Shown here: in pieces, positions 17,027-26,639 of the stretch | How the letters are laid out: every line of letters starts with the position of its first letter | Numbering within the stretch: position 1 is the first letter of the stretch | Assembly (NCBI GenBank): GCA_965214375.1 | Contig: OZ243947.1 | Span: 2,356,001-2,420,000, forward strand | Direction: 5' to 3' | Source of the DNA: Endobugula sp965214375 | GTDB lineage: Bacteria > Pseudomonadota > Gammaproteobacteria > Pseudomonadales > Cellvibrionaceae | Length of the DNA: 64,000 nt | The notes under the pieces: generated by a model | The model's database searches: none | Told to the model about the DNA's origin: nothing | What the model saw: the letters and a program-made list of their open reading frames with translations, nothing else | Translations under genes and position numbers: made by a program

Positions 17027-18715
17027 TTAGAATGCCGTGCATTTATAGGGCCGGTAGGCAGGGTCCCAGAAGTTGCATTCAATAGCGTTTTCAATATATT
17101 CATCGTCCACTTCCAGTGCTACACCATCTTCAATAGCTTGTTTATACACCATTTTCGCAATGTATTTGCTGACTATGCGAATATCATTCAAGTCCGGTAA
17201 CAACTCATCAGATTCGCTATTATGCATCGCTGCATACTCTGCTAACGCGTAGCTGGATGCCATCAGCATATTATCGGTAACACGACTGGCTCGGCTGGCA
17301 ACAACACCTAACCCAATACCCGGGAAAATATAACTGTTATTACATTGTGAGATTGGATAACTCTTGCCCTTATATTGTACGGGGGCGAACGGGCTGCCTG
17401 TGGCCACAATGGCTTTGCCTTTTGTCCATTTAATCATGTCTTCTGGCAGTGCTTCCACTTTTGATGTTGGATTCGATAGTGGCAATACGATAGGGCGTGG
17501 CGTGTTGGTTTGCATTTGCTCGATAATCTCTTGAGTAAACAAGCCTGCCACCGTTGATACACCGACAATCACCGTTGATTTTGAGTGAGCGACTGTTTCC
17601 GCTAGATTTGCCGTTTCGCCACCGATACCCCATTCATTCAGGCGTTCATCGGATTGACAAAGGCGTAATTGAAAATCTTTCAGGCCGCTCATACTACCGA
17701 TTACCAGTCCGCGACTATTAATCATAAAGATACGTTTGCGTGCTTGTTGATCACTTAAGCCTTCAGAGACCATTTGTGCCACAATTTGTTCGGCAATACC
17801 ACAGCCAGCAGAGCCTGCACCACAGAAAGTGACAATCTGGTCTTTCAACGGCTCGCCTTTTTCTTTACAGGCAGCTAACAGTGTGCCGACTGTGACCGCA
17901 GCGGTACCCTGAATATCGTCATTAAAACTACAGGTACGATCGCGGTAGCGATCCAATAGACGGTTGGCATGGTGACCCGCAAAGTCTTCAAACTGTACCA
18001 ACGCATCTGGCCAACGTTTTTGTAGTGCGAGCATAAACATGTCAATAAAGTCATCGTATTCCTGACCAGTCACCCGTGGATGTTTGACGCCCATATACAT
18101 AGGGTCATCAATCAAGTTCTGGTTGTTGGTGCCAACATCCAATGTAATGGGCAGCGTGTAAGCCGGGCTAATGCCTCCACAGGCGGAATATAAAGCCAGT
18201 TTGCCAATAGGAATGCCCATACCACCAATACCGAGGTCACCTAACCCCAAAATGCGTTCGCCATCGGTGACAACGATGACCTTAATGTTGCGTTTTGTCG
18301 CATTTTGCAGCATGTCATCAATGTTGTTGCGATCATTATAAGAAATAAATAAACCCCGGTGACGACGGTAGATGCGCGAGAATTGCTGGCAGGCTTCACC
18401 GACAGTGGGTGTATAGATCAACGGCATGATTTCATTCAGGTTTTCAGTTACCAGACGAAAGTACAGTGTTTCATTGGTGTCCTGAATATTGCGCAAATAA
18501 ATATGTTTATCAATATTGGTGGTAAAAGACCTCAACTGTTCCAGTGCGCGTGCAGTTTGTTCTTCAATCGTTTCGGTAATATCGGGCAGCAGGCCGGTCA
18601 AATTAAAGCTGACGCGTTCTTCTTTAGTGAAAGCACTGCCTTTATTAAGTAAGGGGGTTTCCAGCAACATAGGACCCGCGTATTGAATATAGAGTGGCTT
18701 TGAATTCTGCTTCAT
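17027..18715 (-). CDS. maeA: NAD-dependent malic enzyme
   Basis: A 562-residue malic enzyme of the large (MaeA/SfcA) type that oxidatively decarboxylates malate to pyruvate with NAD. Recognisable parts are the TPTVGEACQ region, the tyrosine and lysine active-site blocks, FNDDIQGTAAVTVGTLLAA, the Rossmann loop GAGSAGCGIAEQ and LSNPTSKVEA. The length matches E. coli MaeA. The gene is complete and begins a short minus-strand transcript with tcdA. Confidence 0.95.
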   Translation of the reverse strand: MKQNSKPLYIQYAGPMLLETPLLNKGSAFTKEERVSFNLTGLLPDITETIEEQTARALEQLRSFTTNIDKHIYLRNIQDTNETLYFRLVTENLNEIMPLIYTPTVGEACQQFSRIYRRHRGLFISYNDRNNIDDMLQNATKRNIKVIVVTDGERILGLGDLGIGGMGIPIGKLALYSACGGISPAYTLPITLDVGTNNQNLIDDPMYMGVKHPRVTGQEYDDFIDMFMLALQKRWPDALVQFEDFAGHHANRLLDRYRDRTCSFNDDIQGTAAVTVGTLLAACKEKGEPLKDQIVTFCGAGSAGCGIAEQIVAQMVSEGLSDQQARKRIFMINSRGLVIGSMSGLKDFQLRLCQSDERLNEWGIGGETANLAETVAHSKSTVIVGVSTVAGLFTQEIIEQMQTNTPRPIVLPLSNPTSKVEALPEDMIKWTKGKAIVATGSPFAPVQYKGKSYPISQCNNSYIFPGIGLGVVASRASRVTDNMLMASSYALAEYAAMHNSESDELLPDLNDIRIVSKYIAKMVYKQAIEDGVALEVDDEYIENAIECNFWDPAYRPYKCTAF

Positions 18716-18933
18716 GTGAGATTATTTACCGTGCGTAGCGATTAGTTAAATGTCTGTGGCGACAGCATAAAGGGGGTGAAAATCAGGTGCCGGATTGTAC
18801 GCTATTTCCCCTTTGTTTTAAATCCTGCTTTCAATATAGTTGCTAATCCCGGCCGGTGTGAACTATTTTTATAGTAATACCTCTAAAGTGTTGGTGCTGA
18901 CCTTAATTTCTACTGAATTAGAAGCGATAAATC

Positions 18934-19913
18934 ATGAGCAACTCTGAATATATCCAATTGTTAAAGAAAAATCCCAAGATCAATCTTTCTGAAAATCAGG
19001 TGACCGATGAAGCCTTATTCCAGCAGCGACGACGTTTTATCAAGGCCAGTATGGCATTGTCGACAGCCGCTTATTTCCCTCACCTTGCATGGGCTTCGTT
19101 GACAAGCCTGCAAGAGAAATATGCCAGTTTACCGCAAACCTATATTGTGTCCGAGGCGGATCCACACAGTTATGAGGATATTACCAGCTACAATAATTGT
19201 TATGAGCTAGGTGCGCGGCTAAAGATGACCCAAAACGCAATGCTGATGCACTAAAAACAGACCCTTGGAGTGTTGAAATTGCTGGTGAGTGTGCCAAGCC
19301 GGGTGTTTATACTTTAGAAGACATTTTGCAGCCACACGCTTTTGAAGAGCGTATTTACCGTTTTCGATGCGTGGAATCATGGTCCATGGTGATTCCCTGG
19401 GTTGGGTTTTCATTGGCAGATTTGCTCAAACGGTTTGAGCCGAATAGTAAAGCCAAATATGTCGCTTTTGAAACCATTTATGATAAAGAAAATCCGTTGC
19501 CGGGACAGCGTCGTAAAATTCTTGAGTGGCAGTATCGTGAGGGGCTAAGAATGGATGAAGCAATGCATCCCCTGACTATGATTGCAACGGGTCTTTATGG
19601 CAAGCCGCTGCCTAATCAAAATGGTGCTCCTCTGCGTTTGGTCGTGCCATGGAAGTATGGTTTTAAAATTATTAAATCCATTGTTAGCATTCGTTTTAGT
19701 GAGACCCAGCCCGAGACCAGTTGGAATATGTCGGCACCGAATGAGTATGGTTTTTATTCCAATGTGAACCCCAGAGTGAATCATCCCCGCTGGAGCCAGC
19801 GTAAAGAACGTGTGATTGGAAAACTATTTAAGCAAAATACTCTGATGTTTAATGGTTACGAAAAAGAAGTGGCGAGCCTTTATGCTGGAATGGATTTAAG
19901 AAAGTTCTATTGA
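18934..19913 (+). pseudogene. msrP: Frameshifted msrP, methionine sulfoxide reductase catalytic subunit
   Basis: MsrP is a periplasmic Mo-molybdopterin enzyme that repairs oxidised methionine in envelope proteins. The N-terminal part carries a twin-arginine signal (RRRFIKASMAL) and the ITSYNNCYE block, then ends at a stop at 19252-19254 after a frameshift near 19210. In another frame the sequence continues exactly where the family does (KDDPKRNADALKTDPW), including the molybdenum-ligand cysteine in RCVESWSMVIPW, and runs to 19913. One indel therefore inactivates an otherwise full-length gene of about 325 codons. Its partner msrQ follows and is also broken. Confidence 0.9.
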
Positions 19914-19947
19914 GTTCTTTTTTTGGGGTAATGATATTTTATTGATT

Positions 19948-20526
19948 GTGAAAACGATTCCTACTATTCAATCCCTTATCATTCTATTTTGTATTGGTCA
20001 TATCAGCTTTCTTTTTTATGCGATGATTAATGGTAGTTTGGGTGTTAATCCGATTGAGGTCTTTACTCACATCACGGGTAATTGGGCGCTCTATTTTCTG
20101 TTGGCGACACTGGCTATTACACCCTTGAGGCGGTTGTTCCGTTGAAATGTACTTATTCGTTTTCGTCGTTTGTTGGGGCTTTGTAGTTTTTTCTATGTGT
20201 GTATGCACTTATGGGTCTATGTGTTGTTCGACCATTTCTTTGACTGGCAAGGTGTTCTCGAAGATATCATTGATCGCCCCTACATCACGGTTGGTTTTGT
20301 GGCTTTTTTTATCCTGCTGGTTTTAGCGATTACGTCGTTTTCGGCATTGCAGCGTGGTTTGGGCAAGCGCTGGATTACTTTGCATCAAAGTGTCTATATT
20401 GCGGCTGTTTTAGTGATTGTGCACTATTGGTGGCTGGTAAAGGCAGATGTTTTTTTACCCTTAGTGTATGCTATCTTGCTAGCCATCTTACTATTGATTC
20501 GAGTGTATTATCGCTTATGTCGTTAG
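19948..20526 (+). pseudogene. msrQ: msrQ (haem-binding partner of MsrP) with in-frame TGA
   Basis: MsrQ is the inner-membrane cytochrome b-type subunit that passes quinol electrons to MsrP. The frame encodes membrane segments and the family block GNWALYFLLATLAITPLRRLFR, then TGA at 20143-20145, and continues without any shift into NVLIRFRRLLGLCSFFYVCMH and the rest of the protein. Family members have a tryptophan or similar residue here, so TGG to TGA is the simplest lesion. Some histidine ligands (MHLWVY, TLHQSVY, IVHYW) remain readable. The start is approximate (GTG 19948 or a little upstream). Confidence 0.87.
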
Positions 20527-20822
20527 CACAGGCCCCTGAGGGGGCTTACGAGCGCTTTTGTTTGGTGCTTTCACACATTCCGTCGGGGAATGTCTGCAGT
20601 TATGGTCGTTTGGCCGAGTTGGCGGAACTGAGTGGGCCGCGTCATACCTGTCAACTATTGCGACGTTTGCCACATGGCTCGCATTTGCCTTGGTTCCGTA
20701 TTGTGAACGCACAAGGCAAGCTGGCTGGCTTTCAAGGGGCCTCAAAACAGCGTGCTTTACTGGAAAACGAAGGTATTTGTTTTACCGATAAAGGACGTAT
20801 TCCCAAGCATTATTTTGTGTGA
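20517..20822 (+). CDS. MGMT-like alkyltransferase-like protein (ATL)
   Basis: A 101-residue protein equal to the DNA-binding domain of O6-alkylguanine-DNA methyltransferase. The helix-turn-helix and arginine-finger region (SYGRLAELAELSGPRHTCQLLRRLP) is present, but the normally reactive PCHR motif reads PWFRIVN, with tryptophan in place of the acceptor cysteine. Proteins of this type (E. coli YbaZ/Atl) bind alkylated guanine and hand the lesion to nucleotide excision repair instead of demethylating it. The ATG overlaps the end of msrQ by 10 bases. Confidence 0.88.
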   Translation: MSLAQAPEGAYERFCLVLSHIPSGNVCSYGRLAELAELSGPRHTCQLLRRLPHGSHLPWFRIVNAQGKLAGFQGASKQRALLENEGICFTDKGRIPKHYFV

Positions 20823-20835
20823 TCATGGCTGGCTG

Positions 20836-21369
20836 ATGCTAATTGCCCCTATTGATACCCGTAAACAGCAAGAAATTATTGCTGAAGTTGATCGCTACCT
20901 TTTGATGGCAGAAGGGCTTTATCAGTGTTGCTTCGATATGATCGATATTCGTTTTGATCTCAAAGGTAAAGTGGCGGGGATGTATAAGGTAACCTTTGGC
21001 CGTGGTGCTCAAGATTTTGAGCGTGTTTTACGCTTCAATCCATGGTTGTTTGCCACATACCCTGACGATATTTGGTGTAATACCATACCCCATGAGGTGG
21101 CGCATTATATTGTCGATTGTTTGCACGGTTTTTCAAACGTACGACCTCATGGTAAAGAGTGGCGTGCCGTTATGGCCGCTTTTGGTGCCGAGCCTCTAGT
21201 GAGAGCCAATTATGACCTTGAAGGTATTCCTGTAAGGAAGGTGCAACGTTACTCTTACCGTTGTGATTGTCGGGAGGTGTTACTCAGCAGCCAGCGTCAT
21301 CGTAAAATTCAGTCTTTATCGGCAGTATATCGCTGCCGTGATTGCGGCGGCATATTACACTTGAGTTAA
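20836..21369 (+). CDS. sprT: SprT-like zinc metalloprotease-fold protein
   Basis: A 177-residue SprT-family protein. The zinc motif HEVAHYIVD is intact, followed by a downstream HGKEWRAVMAAFG block and a C-terminal zinc ribbon (YRCDCREVL ... YRCRDCGGIL). The eukaryotic relative Spartan degrades DNA-protein crosslinks; the bacterial role is not well defined. The first codons overlap nothing. ATG 20836 is chosen for family length, though its ribosome-binding site is weak and a longer in-frame start exists at 20752. Confidence 0.85.
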   Translation: MLIAPIDTRKQQEIIAEVDRYLLMAEGLYQCCFDMIDIRFDLKGKVAGMYKVTFGRGAQDFERVLRFNPWLFATYPDDIWCNTIPHEVAHYIVDCLHGFSNVRPHGKEWRAVMAAFGAEPLVRANYDLEGIPVRKVQRYSYRCDCREVLLSSQRHRKIQSLSAVYRCRDCGGILHLS

Positions 21370-21428
21370 GGTAAATGCTCTATTACTCTTATCTCTGAAT
21401 CTGAAATATAACCAAGGAAAATCGGGTC

Positions 21429-23260
21429 TTGATCAAATACGCATTTATTCTTGTTTGTGGTTTTGTTGTTGGCGCATTGCTTTTTGAGTATAAGCAGTAT
21501 ATTGCACACCAAATTCCCTCGCCTATTGCGGTTCTCCCTGATGGTGGCGTTTATGATGGTGAAATGCAAAAAGCCCAGTTTCATGGCAATGGTCGTCTAG
21601 TCTGGCTAGATAACAGTTATTACGAGGGTAATTTCGAGCAGGGTAGTTTTCATGGAGAAGGCGTCCTTCATACCGCGGGTTTTCTGTATGAGGGTGAATT
21701 TCAACAGGGTGTAGCGAAAGGCTAAGGCCGTATCGTTTATGCGGATGGAAACCAATACATCGGTCAGGTTAAATTTGCGGTGCCTGAAGGCTACGGTGTG
21801 ATGGAATCAAAAAATGGCGATGTTTATAAAGGGGAATTTAAGGGCGGCTTTTACAGTGGGCATGGTGAATTGACCCGCCAGTCTGGCGAGATCTATGTCG
21901 GTGCATTTGAGCAGGGTTTGTTTGATGGTGAAGGTGTTTTTACCCGATATCGAATAGCTCCGAGTGATAAAGCATCAAACACATCGGTACAAAAACTCAA
22001 CGCGAATACTCCTGAAAAAGACAACAAAATTATTTACAGTGGTCAATTTTCCAAAGGACAATTGTCGGGCGATGGAGTATGGATAGATGGCAGTCAGCGC
22101 TATGAAGGGAAATTTCTCAATTGGAGATTTCACGGTGAGGGTTTATACACGAGTGAAAACGAATCCTATGCCGGTGAGTTTGTGATGGCTTGTATCATGG
22201 CAAAGGCGTATATAAGAGCGTGAATGGCATGGCCTATGAAGGACAATTTAATCGCGGGCTATTTCACGGTAAAGGTTCATTGAGTAATGAGTTTGGAGAT
22301 AATTATACTGGGCAATTTCGTTACGGACTCAAGCATGGTAAAGGTGAAGTGGTTTATCGTCAGGCTCTGGATGATATGGAAATTTTCTCCGGGGTTTGGC
22401 AGCAAGGAGAACTGATAGAAGCTTCTGATCCACGAATTGCGGTTATGCCCGCGCAATTGGCAGAGCATGCCCTTTATCAGCAAACACAAAAGTTAAATGA
22501 CCAAATTAATGAATTGGATAATCAAAACCCTGAAAAAATAGATATGTACTTTGTGGCGATTGCAGGTGATGGTAGTCAAGGTGTTTTTCGACGTGAAGTC
22601 GAATTTGTTCGGCAGCAGTTTGAAACAAACTATGGGGTGAGTGGGAAGTCTATTGTTTTGGCGAACACTCGGATCAATCATGAAAAATATCTACTAGCAA
22701 CCTCAACCAGTATTGCAACAACCTTGCAAATGGTTGCTGAAAAAATGGATCCTGAAAATGATATTTTATTTCTGTATATGACGAGCCATGGTTCTGCCGA
22801 CTTTTATTTTTCGCTGGCTCAACCGGGGGTGTCACTCGGTGATATCAGTGCAGAAAAAGTAGGTAAAATTCTTAAATCATTGCCCGTGCGACACAAGGTC
22901 ATAGTTGTCTCGTCTTATTATTCCGGTGGTTTTGTCCGGCCGCTTAAAGATTCCTACAGTATGATTATTACGGCGGCATAGCCAGATAAGGTGGCATTTG
23001 GGTGCCATGAGCGTGCTCAAATGACATATTTCGGCGAAGCTTTTTTTAAAGATGCCTTGTCTCAGTCCAGTACGTTTGTTGATGCGTTTTACCGTGCACG
23101 TGATATTGTGCGAGGGCTTGAAGCAAAAAAAGGATATCCCAATTCTAATCCATTAATTTTGAAGCCCAAGGCGATTGTAAGAAAGCTAAAACAATGGCGT
23201 TTGCAATTGCAAGAAGATGCCGCTGACAAGGTGTTGTCATCCGGCTATTTGATTAACTGA
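21429..23260 (+). pseudogene. Decayed MORN-repeat / peptidase C13 (legumain-like) protein
   Basis: A membrane-anchored protein (one N-terminal hydrophobic segment after a TTG start with AAGGAAAA upstream) with at least eight MORN repeats (YEGNFEQGSFHGEG-like) followed by a C13 cysteine-peptidase domain (VAIAGDGSQGVFRREV, the catalytic histidine in TSHGSADF). It carries a TAA at 21723-21725, a one-base loss near 22183 (GTGATGGC where GTGGATGGC would restore frame), and a TAG at 22979-22981. The expected nucleophile region reads SSYYSGGF where relatives have S-x-C-Y-S-G, so the catalytic cysteine appears changed to tyrosine. About 610 codons in total. Confidence 0.85.
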
Positions 23261-23262
23261 GT

Positions 23263-24036
23263 ATGGCTGAATTTCTTTGGTACCAATATTGTATTGTTGG
23301 TTTGCTATTTGTTTGGAGTGGCGTTGTTCGTTCCGGTTTTGGTTTTGGCGGCGCTGTTTTTGCTTTGCCATTTTTGCTGCTTGTCGAAAATGACCCCTTA
23401 CTCTTTTTGCCTGTTATTGCTGTGCATTTGTTGTTTTTTTCCTCTCTTGCGGTGTATCAAAACCATCGTCTTATAAAAAAGCAGAAGACCAGTTCCAGTG
23501 TGGATTGGCGATATTTGCGTAAAGCAATGACTATTATGATTATTCCAAAACTGATTGGTGTTTTGGGCTTGGTCACCTTACCCTCTCATATTTTAAGTGC
23601 GATTATTTTCATTATTGTTCTGTTTTATGCGCTTTCATATATGTTGAATAAACCTTTTGTCAGTCAGAATACATATGTCGATGGCATTTTTTTGGTGCTT
23701 GGAGGATATATCAGTGGTACATCCTTAATTGGCGCGCCCCTTATTGTGGCGGTGTTTGCTCGTCATGTTGTTAAAGAAAAGTTGCGTGATACTTTGTTTG
23801 TGCTGTGGTTTATTTTGGTGTGTATCAAAATGGCTTCGTTTATTTATTATAATGTTGATTTGCAACTGCGGCATCATTTGTGGTTATTGCCCTGTGCAGG
23901 TATAGGGCATGTGATTGGCCTGCGTGTGCATGCTTACCTGATGTCTTCTGATACTGTGCGTTTTTATCGTATCTTGGGGTCAGTTTTATTGCTCACGGCA
24001 ATTGGCGGCATTGTAAAAGAATGGCTTATTTTATAA
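23263..24036 (+). CDS. TSUP-family (TauE/SafE) membrane transporter
   Basis: A 257-residue, highly hydrophobic protein with about eight membrane segments. The N-terminal GFGFGGAVFALPFLL and the mid-protein GGYISGTSLIGAPLIV blocks correspond to the two repeated halves of the TauE/SafE (DUF81) family. Members export or import small sulfur or carbon anions such as sulfite or sulfoacetate; the substrate here is unknown. It starts 2 bases after the broken MORN-C13 gene and converges with the DUF3530 gene. Confidence 0.86.
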   Translation: MAEFLWYQYCIVGLLFVWSGVVRSGFGFGGAVFALPFLLLVENDPLLFLPVIAVHLLFFSSLAVYQNHRLIKKQKTSSSVDWRYLRKAMTIMIIPKLIGVLGLVTLPSHILSAIIFIIVLFYALSYMLNKPFVSQNTYVDGIFLVLGGYISGTSLIGAPLIVAVFARHVVKEKLRDTLFVLWFILVCIKMASFIYYNVDLQLRHHLWLLPCAGIGHVIGLRVHAYLMSSDTVRFYRILGSVLLLTAIGGIVKEWLIL

Positions 24037-24042
24037 TGCTAG

Positions 24043-25185
24043 TTAGTTATTTTTTTTCAGTGATGCATTATCCACTTCAATACCTTTAACTTCTGCATCC
24101 AAAAAGCTGCGTATGCGGCGGGATAAGCGGTTCTCTCTCCATGAGGTTTCGTGAGACATTTCAGGTATGCGAACCATGGCATAACGTGTCACTCTTTTTC
24201 GTTTGGCAATGATTTGACGATGGCGAGCATATTGTTGATATTGCTTTTGATGGGCGCTGAACAAATCAAACACTGGAATATCCGGATCTTTGAACCACTC
24301 AGTATAGGGTTCTTTCTCGTGTTTGAGTGTTTGGCTACCATTAAAGATAAGTAGCGCTCTAATGGGTTTTTCAAATCGGTCTTTTAGCTTTTTTTCGGTA
24401 ATGTCAGGGGTAATACTTTGCATAAATTTCTCAGCATAAATCGCATTGTCGCCATTCCCCAAAATAGCAATATTAAATTGCCCCTGATCATGTAAAAATT
24501 TTAATGCTGCGGTTAGGCGAGTCTCAATTTTTTTGCTGAATTCATTATGTTTTGGTGAATTATCAACAACCTTTTCCGGTTTGGGCGATGGTTCCTCCGG
24601 TGTTGCTGTTGTTTCTGGTGAGGCCTCTTTTGTAGCTTTCGTGTCTTGTGATGTTTTGTCTGTAATTGCAGAAGGGTGCACTTTTGCTGGCAGTGTGCGT
24701 GCGGGGATAGCATCACGGGGCACCGCTGGTAGGCTAATAGCCAAGGTTGCCCAGCCATAATCCGGTAGAGAGTCGTGTAACGGTTTTGTTGTTTGTGGCC
24801 ATGACGGGTGCTCTCCTTGTGCGTGTAATATCAACAGGGCGCCTTTGGCTTTGCCTGAACGATCTGCTTGCCAAATGGCAAAAAATGGCGGGTTATTATC
24901 AATCCAGCGTATGCTTTTTGACGAAAAATGTGAAGCCAGTTCTTTTATTTCCTTATCAAGGGTTGTGGTTGCAATAGGTCGATCAATACGACCATGTTGT
25001 CTTTGCGGGGTCTTTGCCGTCTGCTCTTTTTCGATGACAGTTTGCTCAGCGTTTTCTTCTTTGGTTTTTGTGCTAGTGTCAACGTCCTTAGGCTCTTGAG
25101 CCCAACTAGAGCACGATAATGCTAGGCTAAGAAAAGCCCATAGTATCAGCGAGCAGAGATTTATTTTATCAATCATTGTCTTCAT
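24043..25185 (-). CDS. DUF3530 family protein (alpha/beta-hydrolase-like, exported)
   Basis: A 380-residue protein with a signal peptide (LILWAFLSLALSCSSWAQ) and the DUF3530 core GALLILHAQGEHPSWPQTTKPLHDSLPDYGWATLAISLP. A long Thr/Glu/Pro/Lys-rich insertion (about residues 165-215) interrupts the domain. The second half contains NIAILGNGDNAIYAEKF at the place of a nucleophile elbow, but the usual serine hydrolase motif is not clear. The function is unknown. The gene is divergent from rpe. Confidence 0.8.
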   Translation of the reverse strand: MKTMIDKINLCSLILWAFLSLALSCSSWAQEPKDVDTSTKTKEENAEQTVIEKEQTAKTPQRQHGRIDRPIATTTLDKEIKELASHFSSKSIRWIDNNPPFFAIWQADRSGKAKGALLILHAQGEHPSWPQTTKPLHDSLPDYGWATLAISLPAVPRDAIPARTLPAKVHPSAITDKTSQDTKATKEASPETTATPEEPSPKPEKVVDNSPKHNEFSKKIETRLTAALKFLHDQGQFNIAILGNGDNAIYAEKFMQSITPDITEKKLKDRFEKPIRALLIFNGSQTLKHEKEPYTEWFKDPDIPVFDLFSAHQKQYQQYARHRQIIAKRKRVTRYAMVRIPEMSHETSWRENRLSRRIRSFLDAEVKGIEVDNASLKKNN

Positions 25186-25273
25186 AACTATCAGTGTAGA
25201 CTACTGGCTTGTGCATGGTTTGTTGATGCGTAATGAATTACAATGGCGCCTCTTTTTCTTGACAGGATACCTT

Positions 25274-25939
25274 ATGCAACCGTTTGCTATTGCGCCTTCG
25301 ATATTGTCGGCTGATTTTGCTCGTTTAGGTCAGGAAGTGGATGCCGTATTGGCCGCTGGTGCTGATATTGTTCATTTTGATGTGATGGATAACCACTACG
25401 TGCCTAATTTAACCATTGGGCCAATGGTGTGCTCGGCATTACGCAATTATGGTGTAACGGCGCCTATTGATGTGCATCTAATGGTTGACCCCGTTGATGA
25501 TTTAATAGCTATGTTTGCTGATGCGGGTGCGACTTATATTACGTTTCATCCAGAGGCGTCACGTCATATAGATCGTTCATTACAACTTATTCAGCAAAAA
25601 GGCTGTAAAGCGGGTTTGGTGCTTAACCCAGGGACAACGCTGGAGACCATCAAACATGTTTTTCCTCAGCTGGATATGTTGTTGTTGATGTCGGTTAACC
25701 CTGGATTTGGCGGGCAAAAATTCATTCCTTATACGCTGGATAAACTGCGTGAAGCCCGAGCAGCCATAGATGCGTTGGGTACTGATACTCGTCTTGAGAT
25801 TGATGGTGGTGTGACGGTGAATAATATTGCCGAAATTGCAGCAGCGGGAGCAGACACCTTTGTTGCGGGCTCTGCTATCTTCGGTTCATCGGATTATAAA
25901 GCCACCATTTATGCCATGAGAGAACAGCTATCTGCCTGA
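25274..25939 (+). CDS. rpe: Ribulose-phosphate 3-epimerase
   Basis: A 221-residue TIM-barrel enzyme interconverting ribulose-5-phosphate and xylulose-5-phosphate in the pentose phosphate pathway. It has the family N-terminus IAPSILSADFARLG, the metal and catalytic blocks DVMDNHYVPNLT and HLMV, SVNPGFGGQKFI, and EIDGGV. ATG 25274 is used because ACAGGA lies upstream and the protein then starts at the conserved position; an upstream in-frame ATG at 25211 adds unrelated residues. It precedes gph and trpE as in Pseudomonas. Confidence 0.95.
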   Translation: MQPFAIAPSILSADFARLGQEVDAVLAAGADIVHFDVMDNHYVPNLTIGPMVCSALRNYGVTAPIDVHLMVDPVDDLIAMFADAGATYITFHPEASRHIDRSLQLIQQKGCKAGLVLNPGTTLETIKHVFPQLDMLLLMSVNPGFGGQKFIPYTLDKLREARAAIDALGTDTRLEIDGGVTVNNIAEIAAAGADTFVAGSAIFGSSDYKATIYAMREQLSA

Positions 25940-25946
25940 TGCTCTC

Positions 25947-26634
25947 ATGATGCAACAAAAACCACTGTTGGTGAGATTTGATCTGGATGGCACCTTGGTT
26001 GATAGTGTGCCTGATCTGGCCATTGCCATTGATAAGATGCTTGTGGAATTGAATGTTGCGCCTGCTGGTGAAGAAAAAGTCCGCCACTGGGTGGGTAATG
26101 GCGCGGTGATGTTGGTAAAACGCGCATTGATTGATGCCCACTTACCCGATGATCCGGGTACCTGTGAATAAGGCGTTAACGCTATTCAAACAGTATTATT
26201 TGACGGGATGTGCCCAATATAAGCGCCTATATCCGGGCGTTTTGCCCGGTTTACAGCAATTGGCGCAACAAGGTATTTAGATGGCCATCGTGACCAATAA
26301 GCCGAGTGAGTGTGTTTTACCCATCTTGCAATCACTTGCCATTGATCGTTTTTTCTCCATGGTGGTTGGAGGAGATGATTTGCCAGAAAGAAAGCCTTCA
26401 CCGTTACCATTACGATATTGTTGTGAGCGCATGAAGGTGGCACCTGAAGATAGTGTCATGGTGGGAGACTCGGTCAATGATATTCATGCAGCACAGGCGG
26501 CAAATATTCCCGTGATTGCCGTCGATTATGGTTATAATCACGGACGAGCGATCAGTGCTGAAAGCCCGGATCGGGTGGTTAGCTCGCTCGCTGGTCTATT
26601 GACCGTCATCAATAACACAATGAAACAACAATAA
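25947..26634 (+). pseudogene. gph: Broken phosphoglycolate phosphatase gph
   Basis: Gph is a HAD phosphatase that removes 2-phosphoglycolate, including that released during repair of oxidised DNA ends. The first part has the nucleophile motif FDLDGTLVDS and KVRHWVGNGA. It then stops at TAA 26169-26171. In another frame the sequence continues (LYPGVLPGLQQLAQQGI), meets TAG at 26278-26280, and goes on with MAIVTNKPS, KPSPLPL and the metal site VGDSVNDIHAAQAA. A frameshift plus a nonsense codon separate the catalytic aspartates from the rest, so the gene is inactive. It keeps its usual position between rpe and trpE. Confidence 0.9.
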
Positions 26635-26639
26635 GTAGC

